Source: Fen-1254 sp963769605 (GTDB taxonomy: Bacteria > Bacteroidota > Ignavibacteria > UBA10030). Taken from it: a DNA stretch of 64,000 nt. The stretch is from the NCBI GenBank assembly GCA_963769605.1, contig CAVYML010000009.1, positions 434,001-498,000 on the forward strand, in the 5' to 3' direction. The position numbers and the translations under genes were made by a program. The notes beneath the pieces were generated by a model. It made no database searches. It saw only the letters and a program-made list of their open reading frames with translations, and was not told the DNA's origin. Positions 44,234 to 51,950 of this stretch are shown piece after piece (the first letter of the stretch is position 1; each line of letters starts with the position of its first letter).

Positions 44234-45175
44234 TCACTCCGACCGCGGAGGCGGAAGAACGTGCTGCGTCGAACGCAAATAAGCCATAAAGACCAATGCA
44301 AAAAGCGCACCGAAAATGACAAGTTGAAACATAAGAATGGGAAAACTTTGCTGCGGCTGCGCCGCTGCAATGATGTTGTCGTTGTCCATTCCAAAATACA
44401 CGGCAAAGACTGCCATAGCGTTATTGAGAAAATGCGCCAATATGGGAAGCAGTAAGTTTTGCGAACGGTATCGCAGCAAACCCAAAAAAACACCGAGTCC
44501 TACAAGCGTCACGATGTCAAATGGGTTCAAATGGAATAATCCGAAAATCGTTCCGGCCAGAACAGCGGAAACGATCGGGGACATCAGACGGTCGAGTGTC
44601 CGTTGGAGAAGCCCACGAAACAGACACTCCTCAATCACTGCCGGCACAACGGCAACCACGAACAAAACAAAAATTAATTCAGGGATGGAATCAGCGTGAA
44701 CAACCGTTTTGATCGTCTCTTCCAGCAGTCTTTTTAACGGTTCAAAAAATTCCCTCACCATATTCGGCAGCGGCACCTGATCCTGCAGTGTCTGGTAGAC
44801 TTCAAAAACACGCTGCAGCGTCAGGAGGGAAAGAAGCCCGAGTATCGATTCTTTGGCTGAAGGAAATCGAAAAACAAAGACATCCTTCAAAGAAACCGAG
44901 AGAAGTTTTGCAAAGCCTATTGTTGGAATCAAAATAAAGAGAATTTCGCCGACGACTGCTGCCCATCGAAGAGCTCCGGGGTGACCCGGTAAAAACACTG
45001 CGGAACCGGAAAACAAAATGGTGAGTAAACCGCCTCCCAGTTGATAGAGCACAAATATGGATGAGAGTACTACCGATGCAAAGAGAAACGGATGAATCGA
45101 ATGCTTATCGACAAACGAAATCCGCCTGGCTTCCGTATGTATCGGTTCATGAATATCTTTTTGTTGTTCTGTCAT
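44234..45175 (-). CDS. CPBP-family intramembrane metalloprotease
   Basis: 313 residues, about eight helices. CPBP motifs: E182 E183 with R187 (IEECLFRGLL), H215 (FGLFHLNPF) and H248-F-LNN (AHFLNNAM). Cleaves membrane-embedded substrates in characterised members. Overlaps the deoxyhypusine-synthase-like gene's stop by 4 nt (ATGA), so co-translated with it. Second CPBP gene of the window, unrelated in context to the one at 5019. Confidence 0.88.
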   Translation of the reverse strand: MTEQQKDIHEPIHTEARRISFVDKHSIHPFLFASVVLSSIFVLYQLGGGLLTILFSGSAVFLPGHPGALRWAAVVGEILFILIPTIGFAKLLSVSLKDVFVFRFPSAKESILGLLSLLTLQRVFEVYQTLQDQVPLPNMVREFFEPLKRLLEETIKTVVHADSIPELIFVLFVVAVVPAVIEECLFRGLLQRTLDRLMSPIVSAVLAGTIFGLFHLNPFDIVTLVGLGVFLGLLRYRSQNLLLPILAHFLNNAMAVFAVYFGMDNDNIIAAAQPQQSFPILMFQLVIFGALFALVFMAYLRSTQHVLPPPRSE

Positions 45176-46131
45176 GATCGTGAAAGCCGTTCGATAATGA
45201 GGGCTGTGAGCAGCGGGAACATGATCTCATGATGACCGATAAAGTTGTATCCGGTGCCGTATTTTTGCGTCGGACGTTCGACCACATTCATTTGCGGACG
45301 ATATTGGCGAATCATATCGAAATTTGCCGTCGAAAATCCTCTCGCTTTGTAACCGAGATTTCGGGCAACAGTCAGCGCTTTTAAAAAAACTTCCGGCATG
45401 ATGACTGCCGAACCGAAGTTCAAAACCACTCCGCCTCCCTGCAGGTCTTTGATGGAATTGATTAATATTTTAAAGTCGCGAAAACTCATTTCACCGGTAG
45501 CTGCACCGTTCATAGTGGGCTGCTGATGAATAATATCCGTTCCGATTGCCGCGTGGATGGTCACCGGAATGCCGAGTTTATAGCAATTCGCTAAAACGCT
45601 CGCATTCCAGTTCTTGCCGTTTTGGACAATGATTTTTTCCCCGAGCGCTTCACCGTACCCGATGGAATTATCTTGAACTCCTTTCGAGAGAGCGGAATTA
45701 ATAAATTCCCCGGTCTCGCGGGACATACCGAAAGTACCGTTCATAAGATTCACCGCTACGTCTTCCGATGTATGCCCCCACATCGCTGTTTCCGTATCGT
45801 GAATCGCAGCTGCGCTGTTCATTGCAACATGGCTGAGAATACCGCGTTTGAGCAAATCGATAATCAGCGGAGCACAACCGACTTTGATGACATGCCCTCC
45901 CATCATAAGAATAACAGGCTTCTGCTTTTTATGCGAATCGACGATATTCTCAATAAGATTCCGAATCTGTGTACCTATCAAGATATGCGGAAGTGATTCG
46001 GCAAATTCCGAAAAACTCGCTTTGCCGGTCTTTATCGGCCGGGCAAAATCTTTCGGTGTCACCCTGCTCTTCCGGCCTTTGATGGAAATCGTTTTTACAC
46101 CGGAAAGGTCTGTTTGCTTATATTTTGACAT
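45172..46131 (-). CDS. Deoxyhypusine-synthase-like family protein of unknown function
   Basis: 319 residues. VILMMGGHVIKVGCAPLIIDLLKRGILSHVAMNSAAAIHDTETAMWGHTSEDVAVNLMNGTFGMSRETGE is the deoxyhypusine-synthase-type NAD-binding pattern (GGHVIK, IHD-E, TSEDV, GxFGM--ET). GTDIIHQQP and GGGVVLNFGSAVIMPE also fit. The classic eukaryotic/archaeal C-terminal SWGKI region with the catalytic Lys is not recognised here, and bacteria lack eIF5A, so its reaction is unknown. Coupled to the CPBP gene. Confidence 0.55.
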   Translation of the reverse strand: MSKYKQTDLSGVKTISIKGRKSRVTPKDFARPIKTGKASFSEFAESLPHILIGTQIRNLIENIVDSHKKQKPVILMMGGHVIKVGCAPLIIDLLKRGILSHVAMNSAAAIHDTETAMWGHTSEDVAVNLMNGTFGMSRETGEFINSALSKGVQDNSIGYGEALGEKIIVQNGKNWNASVLANCYKLGIPVTIHAAIGTDIIHQQPTMNGAATGEMSFRDFKILINSIKDLQGGGVVLNFGSAVIMPEVFLKALTVARNLGYKARGFSTANFDMIRQYRPQMNVVERPTQKYGTGYNFIGHHEIMFPLLTALIIERLSRS

Positions 46132-46205
46132 GGGAAAGATCCTTTTTCAGTTATGGCTCGGCATGGATTCGAAACCGTTCTCTCTGCACCCGCGGGCGTT
46201 GATCG

Positions 46206-46268
46206 TGGAATATTCCAACGTCACCCGCCTGAACGACTTCGTTACAAGTCGGGCAGGCCGACGTCGGC
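46206..46268. other. Nested palindromes in an intergenic gap
   Basis: TGGAATATTCCA (46206-46217); a stem GCCTG-CGACTT / AAGTCG-CAGGC (46227-46231 and 46234-46239 with 46246-46251 and 46254-46258, each pair separated by a 2-nt internal loop); GCCGACGTCGGC (46257-46268). Three perfect or near-perfect dyads in 63 bp, downstream of the DUF3108 gene. No T tract; could be a 3'-end hairpin or regulatory sites. Confidence 0.6.
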
Positions 46269-46280
46269 TGCAAACTTGTC

Positions 46281-47108
46281 TTACTCAACTTTTGCTCTCA
46301 AAGGACCGTTGATCCCTGAATACTCGCGCAATTCCGCATCAATCGATCCTACAATGACTTTTGTACTCACTTTGACCGGAAGTTTTCGATCGTCGTTCGT
46401 AAGCCAAATGACGATTTTCCCTTCGTTCTTGAACAAGCCCCCCTCTTTCATCACCGGTTCCACAATGATGCAATCGAACTTACCGGCACGGACACTGATC
46501 CGTTCCCGGCCGAGAAATTTCACAACAAGGGAATATGTCGAATCGTTATAAAAATTTTCCAGATAGATCCTCTCACCCATCTTTTTATGCGACAGATTGA
46601 TGGCACGTATGTAAAAAAACGCCGAAATCGCTTCATACACATATTGCGGAGTTTTGTAGATTCCTTTTGCCGTCTTTGCTGTTCTGTTGATCGGATTGAA
46701 TTGCACTTGAATATCGAAGCCGTATTTCCCTTCGTGCGTATGCTGCTCGTATTGCCATGGAAAAAGTCCCTGCGCATCTATAAGCGCTTCGTAGCGGTCT
46801 TCCACTTTATAGAAGAGGGAGAAGGTCGATGTCGAATTCACCGTAAAAACAATATCATAACAATCACGGCCGTTATACTTTTTGAGCGGAGGAATATTAA
46901 AAACCGCCTCTCCTGCCGTTATAAAACTATAGCCGACATCGTACACCAATCGTTCACCAACATCGAAAGCTGTCTGCGGAATGTGCCGCAGAGTATCGAG
47001 ATCGCTTTGCCGGATGACTTCCGGCAGGTCTTTTGAATCTTGAGCCGCAGCGAAACTGATCAAGAACAAGCCGGCACATACTATTTTGAGAAAACCATTG
47101 ATTGTCAT
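46281..47108 (-). CDS. DUF3108-domain exported protein
   Basis: 275 residues from ATG 47108 (GGAG 5 nt before). Signal peptide (FLKIVCAGLFLISFAAAQ). The DUF3108 pattern is clear: FDVGERLVYDVGYSFITAGEAVFNI, ENFYNDSTYSLVVKFLGRERISVRAGKFDCIIVEPVM, IVIWLTNDDRKLPVKVSTKVIVGSIDAEL. A beta-rich lipid- or envelope-associated domain of unknown role. Starts one base after the heptosyltransferase gene, suggesting an envelope function. Confidence 0.82.
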   Translation of the reverse strand: MTINGFLKIVCAGLFLISFAAAQDSKDLPEVIRQSDLDTLRHIPQTAFDVGERLVYDVGYSFITAGEAVFNIPPLKKYNGRDCYDIVFTVNSTSTFSLFYKVEDRYEALIDAQGLFPWQYEQHTHEGKYGFDIQVQFNPINRTAKTAKGIYKTPQYVYEAISAFFYIRAINLSHKKMGERIYLENFYNDSTYSLVVKFLGRERISVRAGKFDCIIVEPVMKEGGLFKNEGKIVIWLTNDDRKLPVKVSTKVIVGSIDAELREYSGINGPLRAKVE

Positions 47109-47109
47109 G

Positions 47110-48150
47110 TCACTCCGTTGTTTCACCCGCTAACTTTAAGACCGCCTCTGCGGCCTGTTCTACGGTTATTTGATCCATACACGCATTTCCGCGGCAATGT
47201 CCGCCCGAACAGGCGCTGCAAAGTACAGGATCGGGTGTAAAAATAATTTTTTTCTCGCCGAGCGGCCCCCATCTTTTTGAACTCATTACTTTAACTGGCG
47301 GATAGAATCCCACAACCGGCGTCCCGACCGCAGATGCGAGATGCAGGGGACCGGTCGAATTTGCTACGAACACGGAGGCAGTTTGAATAAACGCCCCGAA
47401 TTCTTTCAATGCTGCGCTGCTGATAAACGGACGTGCCGCACCTTGCGAGAGAAGGACAATATGCTCGATTAAACACCGTTCCGGTTCCGTCCCCGTAATG
47501 AAGACGTAAAACTTCTTTCGAGCAATTACCGAGGCCAGCAACGCAAAGTTTTCCGGCTTCCAATTCCGCGCGGAACCTCCGCTTCCGGGATGAAGAAGCG
47601 CAACCTTGTCGGATTCTGCCAATCCTAATTTAGCCCGAATCGAAGCAGCCTTTTCTTTTTCCTTCTGTGTAATCGCAAGCTGCGTTTTAATAATCTCCGG
47701 AATCTCGCAGCCGAGTTCTTTTAATAAGGAAAGATTATATTCCGCTTCATGCTTCTCAACTGTTTTACGATGTTCATGTACTTTTCTATTGAACAAAAAA
47801 GAATACCATCGAAACGCCGAACCGATACGCAGCGGTATTCTCGCAAGACGAAGCAAAAGCGCAATCCGGAACCTGGGATACGCCACGACGGCTGCATCGA
47901 ATTGATACTTCCGCAGCTCGGCGAGAAGTGAAAAGAACCTTTTTTTCTTTCCCCCGGAATCCTCAGTTATAATGGAGGATAGCCCCTCTTGTCCCTCTGC
48001 AAGATTTTTTGTATAGTTTTGCAGAAGAATGACAAGTGAAGCCGATGGAAAAGAACTATGCAAAGCGGGAATCATCGGTAAGGTTAAAATCACATCGCCG
48101 ATGCGATCGGTTCGAACTATCAAAATTCTGTTAATCTGAGGTTTTTCCAC
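47110..48150 (-). CDS. Glycosyltransferase family 9 (heptosyltransferase-like)
   Basis: 346 residues, GTG start. GT9 features: N-terminal ILIVRTDRIGDVILTLPMIPALHSSFP, VALLHPGSGGSARNWKPENFALLA (donor-binding region), and VFVANSTGPLHLASAVGTPVVGFYPP. Adds heptose or a related sugar to lipopolysaccharide inner core from an ADP/nucleotide-linked donor. Sits at the head of the minus-strand envelope run. Confidence 0.9.
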   Translation of the reverse strand: MEKPQINRILIVRTDRIGDVILTLPMIPALHSSFPSASLVILLQNYTKNLAEGQEGLSSIITEDSGGKKKRFFSLLAELRKYQFDAAVVAYPRFRIALLLRLARIPLRIGSAFRWYSFLFNRKVHEHRKTVEKHEAEYNLSLLKELGCEIPEIIKTQLAITQKEKEKAASIRAKLGLAESDKVALLHPGSGGSARNWKPENFALLASVIARKKFYVFITGTEPERCLIEHIVLLSQGAARPFISSAALKEFGAFIQTASVFVANSTGPLHLASAVGTPVVGFYPPVKVMSSKRWGPLGEKKIIFTPDPVLCSACSGGHCRGNACMDQITVEQAAEAVLKLAGETTE

Positions 48151-48277
48151 GCTTTTATATTATTGTATATCGGATTAATATACGAGAAGCTCGCTTGATG
48201 TGCAAGAAAATCGATAGAAAGTAAAAATAACGGTTTTTCACTTCGTTTTTTTCTAAAAGTATTGTTTCCTATTTCTT

Positions 48278-48440
48278 GAGACTTGAACGAGAACTGATGA
48301 ATTTAAAAACGAAGTTGCGAATCAAATCAGCAAATCAGATCAGTAAATCAGATCAGTAAATCAGATCAGCAAATCAGATCAGCAAATCAGATCAAAATGA
48401 GATGCGAATTCCCGCGAAACCGACTTTTCCTCCGCGTCTC
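48278..48440 (-). repeat. GAGAC-ended dispersed repeat, copy 3 (163 bp, expanded)
   Basis: Inverted relative to copies 1 and 2: plus-strand left end GAGACTTGAACGAGAACTGA (rc of a right end), minus-strand left end GAGACGCGGAGGAAAAGTCGG. Shares CGAAGT-GCG-ATC and GAATTCCCGCGAAACCG with copy 1. Its middle is expanded by a 13-bp tandem array. Confidence 0.75.
48332..48394 (+). repeat. 13-bp tandem repeat AAATCAGATCAGY, about 4.8 copies
   Basis: Units at 48332-48344, 48345-48357, 48358-48370, 48371-48383 and a partial 48384-48394, differing only at the last base (T or C). A preceding partial AAATCAGC matches the unit's first seven bases plus its C-ending form. Located inside the third repeat copy. 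Confidence 0.9.
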
Positions 48441-48659
48441 TTGCGGTAGGAGAAGTAAAAATGTCTCCCAATTTTTAGTAAGATTCCTTTCGATTTTATA
48501 AGATTATATACGATACATTGCTTTTTCCAAAAGGCTTTCCGATATTATTCAGCCTCTTAGGATATGCTGTTTTTCCCGGCAGGTCATCGCCGGAACTGCC
48601 CAGCTGTCGGCACCAACACCAACGGCGGCAGCATTTTTAAACTATTTTTAGGTGTCCCC

Positions 48660-49988
48660 ATGAAACAATCCAGAATCCTCATTATGGGAGCAGCAGGACG
48701 GGACTTCCACAATTTCAACACCGTCTTTCGCCACGACGACCGATTCGAAGTGGTCGCCTTCACTGCAACTCAAATTCCGAACATCGATGGCCGCAAATAT
48801 CCTGCAGAACTTGCCGGACCGCTTTATCCAAACGGTATTCCAATTTATCCGGAATCGGAATTACCCCGGCTAATTAAAGAAATGCACATAGACGAAGTTA
48901 TCTTTGCTTACAGCGATGTATCTTTTTCCTCTATCATGAGCAAAGCATCGATGGTCGTAGCGGCTGGAGCGGATTTTAAATTGCAGGGCGCTTTGCCAAC
49001 AATGATCAAAAGTAAAGTTCCGGTCATTGCCGTTGTTGCCGTCCGGACCGGTTCCGGCAAGAGCCAGACGTCGCGCAAAGTCTGCCAGATTTTACGGTCA
49101 AAAGGAAAAAAGGTTGTTGCCGTTCGCCACCCGATGCCGTACGGCGATCTTGTAAAACAAAAAGTTCAGCGTTATTCTTCGCTTGAAGATTTAAAAACCC
49201 ACGAATGTACCGTTGAAGAAATGGAAGAGTACGAACCACATATCAGCAACGGCACCATTATCTATGCCGGTGTCGATTATGAAGCCATTCTCCATGAAGC
49301 GGAAAAAGAGGCGGACGTTATCGTGTGGGACGGAGGGAACAACGACTTATCGTTTTATCAAAGCGACCTCACTATCCTCGTTGCCGATCCGCACAGGCCG
49401 GGTCACGAACTGTCGTACTATCCCGGTTCCGTCAACCTGCACCTTGCAGACGTCGTAATTATCAATAAAATAGATACTGCATCGCGCGCCGGAATTGATT
49501 TGGTCCGGAAGAATATTACGGCCATCAATCCACGTGCGACGATTATCGAGGCCGCATCTCCCATCAGCGTCGAAAATGCGGATGTCATCCGGAACAAACG
49601 TGTGCTTGTCGTAGAAGACGGTCCGACGTTGACGCACGGTGAAATGACGTACGGCGCCGGCCATGTTGCAGCCCGCAAATTCGGCGCAAAGGAAATCGTA
49701 GACCCGCGGCCCTGGGTTGTTAAATCAATCGCCGATACTTTTAAAAAATACCCACACATCGGGACATTGCTCCCGGCAATGGGATACGGCGGCGAACAAA
49801 TCAAGGATCTGGAAGAGACCATCAACCGCGTCGAATGCGATTCGGTCGTCATCGGAACACCGATCGATCTCCGCCGCATTATTAGAATCGATAAACCGAA
49901 CACGAGAATCCATTACGAACTGGATGAAATTGCACGGCCGGATCTCAATGATATTTTGGAAACATTCTTGAAAAAACATAAATTATAG
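48660..49988 (+). CDS. P-loop enzyme of the cyclic 2,3-diphosphoglycerate synthetase family
   Basis: 442 residues from ATG 48660 (AGGTG 6 nt before). N-terminal Rossmann-like part (ILIMGAAGRDFHNFN), P-loop AVRTGSGKSQTSRK (G131-SGKS), VRHPMPYGDLVKQKVQRY, WDGGNNDL and INKID. The pattern is that of proteins annotated as cyclic-2,3-diphosphoglycerate synthetase in archaea; bacterial members have no shown role. Here it leads a group with a carbamoyltransferase and a carbamate kinase. Confidence 0.78.
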   Translation: MKQSRILIMGAAGRDFHNFNTVFRHDDRFEVVAFTATQIPNIDGRKYPAELAGPLYPNGIPIYPESELPRLIKEMHIDEVIFAYSDVSFSSIMSKASMVVAAGADFKLQGALPTMIKSKVPVIAVVAVRTGSGKSQTSRKVCQILRSKGKKVVAVRHPMPYGDLVKQKVQRYSSLEDLKTHECTVEEMEEYEPHISNGTIIYAGVDYEAILHEAEKEADVIVWDGGNNDLSFYQSDLTILVADPHRPGHELSYYPGSVNLHLADVVIINKIDTASRAGIDLVRKNITAINPRATIIEAASPISVENADVIRNKRVLVVEDGPTLTHGEMTYGAGHVAARKFGAKEIVDPRPWVVKSIADTFKKYPHIGTLLPAMGYGGEQIKDLEETINRVECDSVVIGTPIDLRRIIRIDKPNTRIHYELDEIARPDLNDILETFLKKHKL

Positions 49989-50050
49989 GAGTGTCGGGAA
50001 AAACAGCCCCCGACGAAAAAGTTTGAGTTCGATCTAAAAAGGAGAAAGGG

Positions 50051-51007
50051 ATGAAAAAGGATTTTATCAGCATCGCCGATTGGTCCGGAAAAGAGCTTAT
50101 GAATATTCTGAAAATTTCCGGAGCCATGAAGGCAAATCCGAAAAAGTTTGAAAGGTCGCTTGCCGGAAAATCGGTAGCGCTCATTTTCGAAAAACAATCG
50201 CTTCGCACGCATGTTACATTCGAGATCGGCGCCAAACAACTCGGCACGCATACGACCTATCTAACGAATGCCGATATCAGCCTCGGCAAGCGCGAATCCG
50301 TCTACGATATTTCGAAAAATCTCGAACGCTGGGTGGACAGTGTAGTCATCCGCACCTTCGAGCAGAAGAATGTGGACGATATGGCTCGCTACGGAAGTTT
50401 CAGCGTTATCAATGCGCTGACCGATTTCGAACATCCGTGCCAGGCGGTGGGCGACTTTTTAACCATCCTTGAACATCTTAAAAAATTCAAAGGGAAAAAA
50501 TTTGCATGGATCGGTGACGGAAACAATGTCTGCCATTCTCTTATGCTCTTTGCTGCAAAAGTCGGCATGAACTTCACAGCGGCCGTCCCTGCCGATTATA
50601 AACCGGATCCGGCAGTCGTACAGCGGGCGCAGGAAGAAGCACGGAATACAAAAGCCGTGATCGAAGTCGTCCATGATCCCGCAGCGGGCGCAGCGAATGC
50701 CGATGTCGTTTATACCGACGTGTGGGTCAGTATGGGACAGGAAGCAGAACGCGAAACAAAGATGAAATCTTTCGCCGGTTTTCAAGTCAACACCGAACTT
50801 ATGAAGCATGCAAATCCGAAAGCGATTTTCATGCATTGCCTGCCTGCTCATCGCGGAGAAGAAGTAACGGACGAGGTGATCGATTCACCGCAGTCCGCCG
50901 TTTTCGATGAAGCAGAGAATCGTTTGCATACACAAAAGGCGATTTTGTACACGTTATTGAAAGCTCAAGGACGTGGAAGAATCCATACTCATCGCAGTCG
51001 GAGGTAA
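50051..51007 (+). CDS. Ornithine carbamoyltransferase-type enzyme
   Basis: 318 residues, AGGAG before the ATG. Transfers carbamoyl from carbamoyl phosphate to an amine, or the reverse. Seen: carbamoyl-phosphate motif S50-L-R-T-H54 (usual: S-T/L-R-T-R, so the last Arg is His), HPCQ (128-131), DVWVSMGQE and HCLPAHRG (262-269) as in ornithine transcarbamylases. The C-terminus runs 35 bp into the carbamate kinase gene. With a carbamate kinase, a catabolic direction (carbamoyl phosphate to ATP) is more likely than arginine synthesis; substrate unproven. Confidence 0.85.
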   Translation: MKKDFISIADWSGKELMNILKISGAMKANPKKFERSLAGKSVALIFEKQSLRTHVTFEIGAKQLGTHTTYLTNADISLGKRESVYDISKNLERWVDSVVIRTFEQKNVDDMARYGSFSVINALTDFEHPCQAVGDFLTILEHLKKFKGKKFAWIGDGNNVCHSLMLFAAKVGMNFTAAVPADYKPDPAVVQRAQEEARNTKAVIEVVHDPAAGAANADVVYTDVWVSMGQEAERETKMKSFAGFQVNTELMKHANPKAIFMHCLPAHRGEEVTDEVIDSPQSAVFDEAENRLHTQKAILYTLLKAQGRGRIHTHRSRR

Positions 51008-51917
51008 CTCTCTGATTCGCGCCGGTCAGCGCGGGACATCTGCAGAACAACAGCTCAACGCTCGGTTGACTGCCGAACGAATAGCAGAGATTGCATTGCT
51101 CTACCGGAAATTGATCGTGACGCACGGCAATGGACCTCAGGTCGGGGCGCAGCTGCTGCGTTCCGAAATCGGCTCCGGACAAACCTATGCGATTCCGCTC
51201 GATGTATGCGTCGCTATGACGCAGGGTGAAATAGGATTTGCACTCCAGAGCGCTCTTCAATCGGTTCTTGCAAAAAGGGAGATCCATCGTCCCGTTGTTT
51301 CTTTTTTGACATTAGTCGTCGTAGATAAAAACGACCCAGCATTTTTAAAACCGACGAAACCGGTCGGGCCTTTCTATTCAAAAAAAACCGCCGAACATAA
51401 ACGCTCGCAGCTGGGCTGGAGCATCATTGAAGATGCCTCCCGCGGATACCGCCGTGTCGTTGCATCGCCGCTGCCGAAAGAAATAGTGGAACTTCAAACT
51501 CTTCGTGAATGTCTGGAGAAGGAAATAATCGTTATCGCTGCCGGCGGGGGCGGCATTCCGGTTCTTTGTGAAGGAAATGAAATCCGCGGAGTCGAGGCTG
51601 TAATCGATAAAGACCGCGCTTCGTCATTGCTTGCTTCAAAACTAGGAATAGAGCATCTTCTCATTTCCACCGAAGTGCCCGAAGTCTATACAAATTTCCG
51701 GCGGCCGGACCAAGCAGCGATCCGGAAAGCCACGCTTAAAGAAATGCAGCAAATGCTTGCCGCAAATTACTTTGCCGAAGGGAGCATGAGACCGAAGATT
51801 GAAGCGGCAATCGATTTTCTTTCCGCCGGCGGAACAACGGTGACCATTACCGATCCGGAACATATCATCGAAGCGCTGCACGGAGATGCAGGCACCGTCA
51901 TCGTTCGCTCTTCATGA
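50973..51917 (+). CDS. arcC: Carbamate kinase
   Basis: 314 residues, GTG start inside the preceding gene's end. Makes ATP from carbamoyl phosphate and ADP. Seen: ILIAVGGNSLIRAGQRG, VTHGNGPQVGAQLLRSE, IAAGGGGIPVLCEGNEIRGVEAVIDKDRASSLLA and LLISTEVPEVY, all typical of the amino-acid-kinase fold of carbamate kinases. Only 1-2 nt separate AAGGA from the GTG, so translation is probably coupled to the carbamoyltransferase. Confidence 0.93.
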   Translation: MEESILIAVGGNSLIRAGQRGTSAEQQLNARLTAERIAEIALLYRKLIVTHGNGPQVGAQLLRSEIGSGQTYAIPLDVCVAMTQGEIGFALQSALQSVLAKREIHRPVVSFLTLVVVDKNDPAFLKPTKPVGPFYSKKTAEHKRSQLGWSIIEDASRGYRRVVASPLPKEIVELQTLRECLEKEIIVIAAGGGGIPVLCEGNEIRGVEAVIDKDRASSLLASKLGIEHLLISTEVPEVYTNFRRPDQAAIRKATLKEMQQMLAANYFAEGSMRPKIEAAIDFLSAGGTTVTITDPEHIIEALHGDAGTVIVRSS

Positions 51918-51950
51918 ATCATCTTCATCCAGCGGAGTACTGCAGGTACA

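Larger units (their letters stand above)
48151..48659. other. 500-bp divergent intergenic region with a large repeat copy
   Basis: Contains the third GAGAC-ended repeat (48278-48440) between the heptosyltransferase (minus) and the P-loop gene (plus). The frame of the latter is open from 48564, but the first 96 bp give no protein signal and AGGTG precedes the ATG at 48660. Confidence 0.65.

Noticed and set aside
46150..46180. GGATTCGAAACC, possible minus-strand tRNA T-arm
   Set aside because: No matching stem or cloverleaf could be built in the gap.
48332..48394. CRISPR-like direct repeats
   Set aside because: Repeats are 13 bp and adjacent with no spacers; it is a simple tandem repeat.
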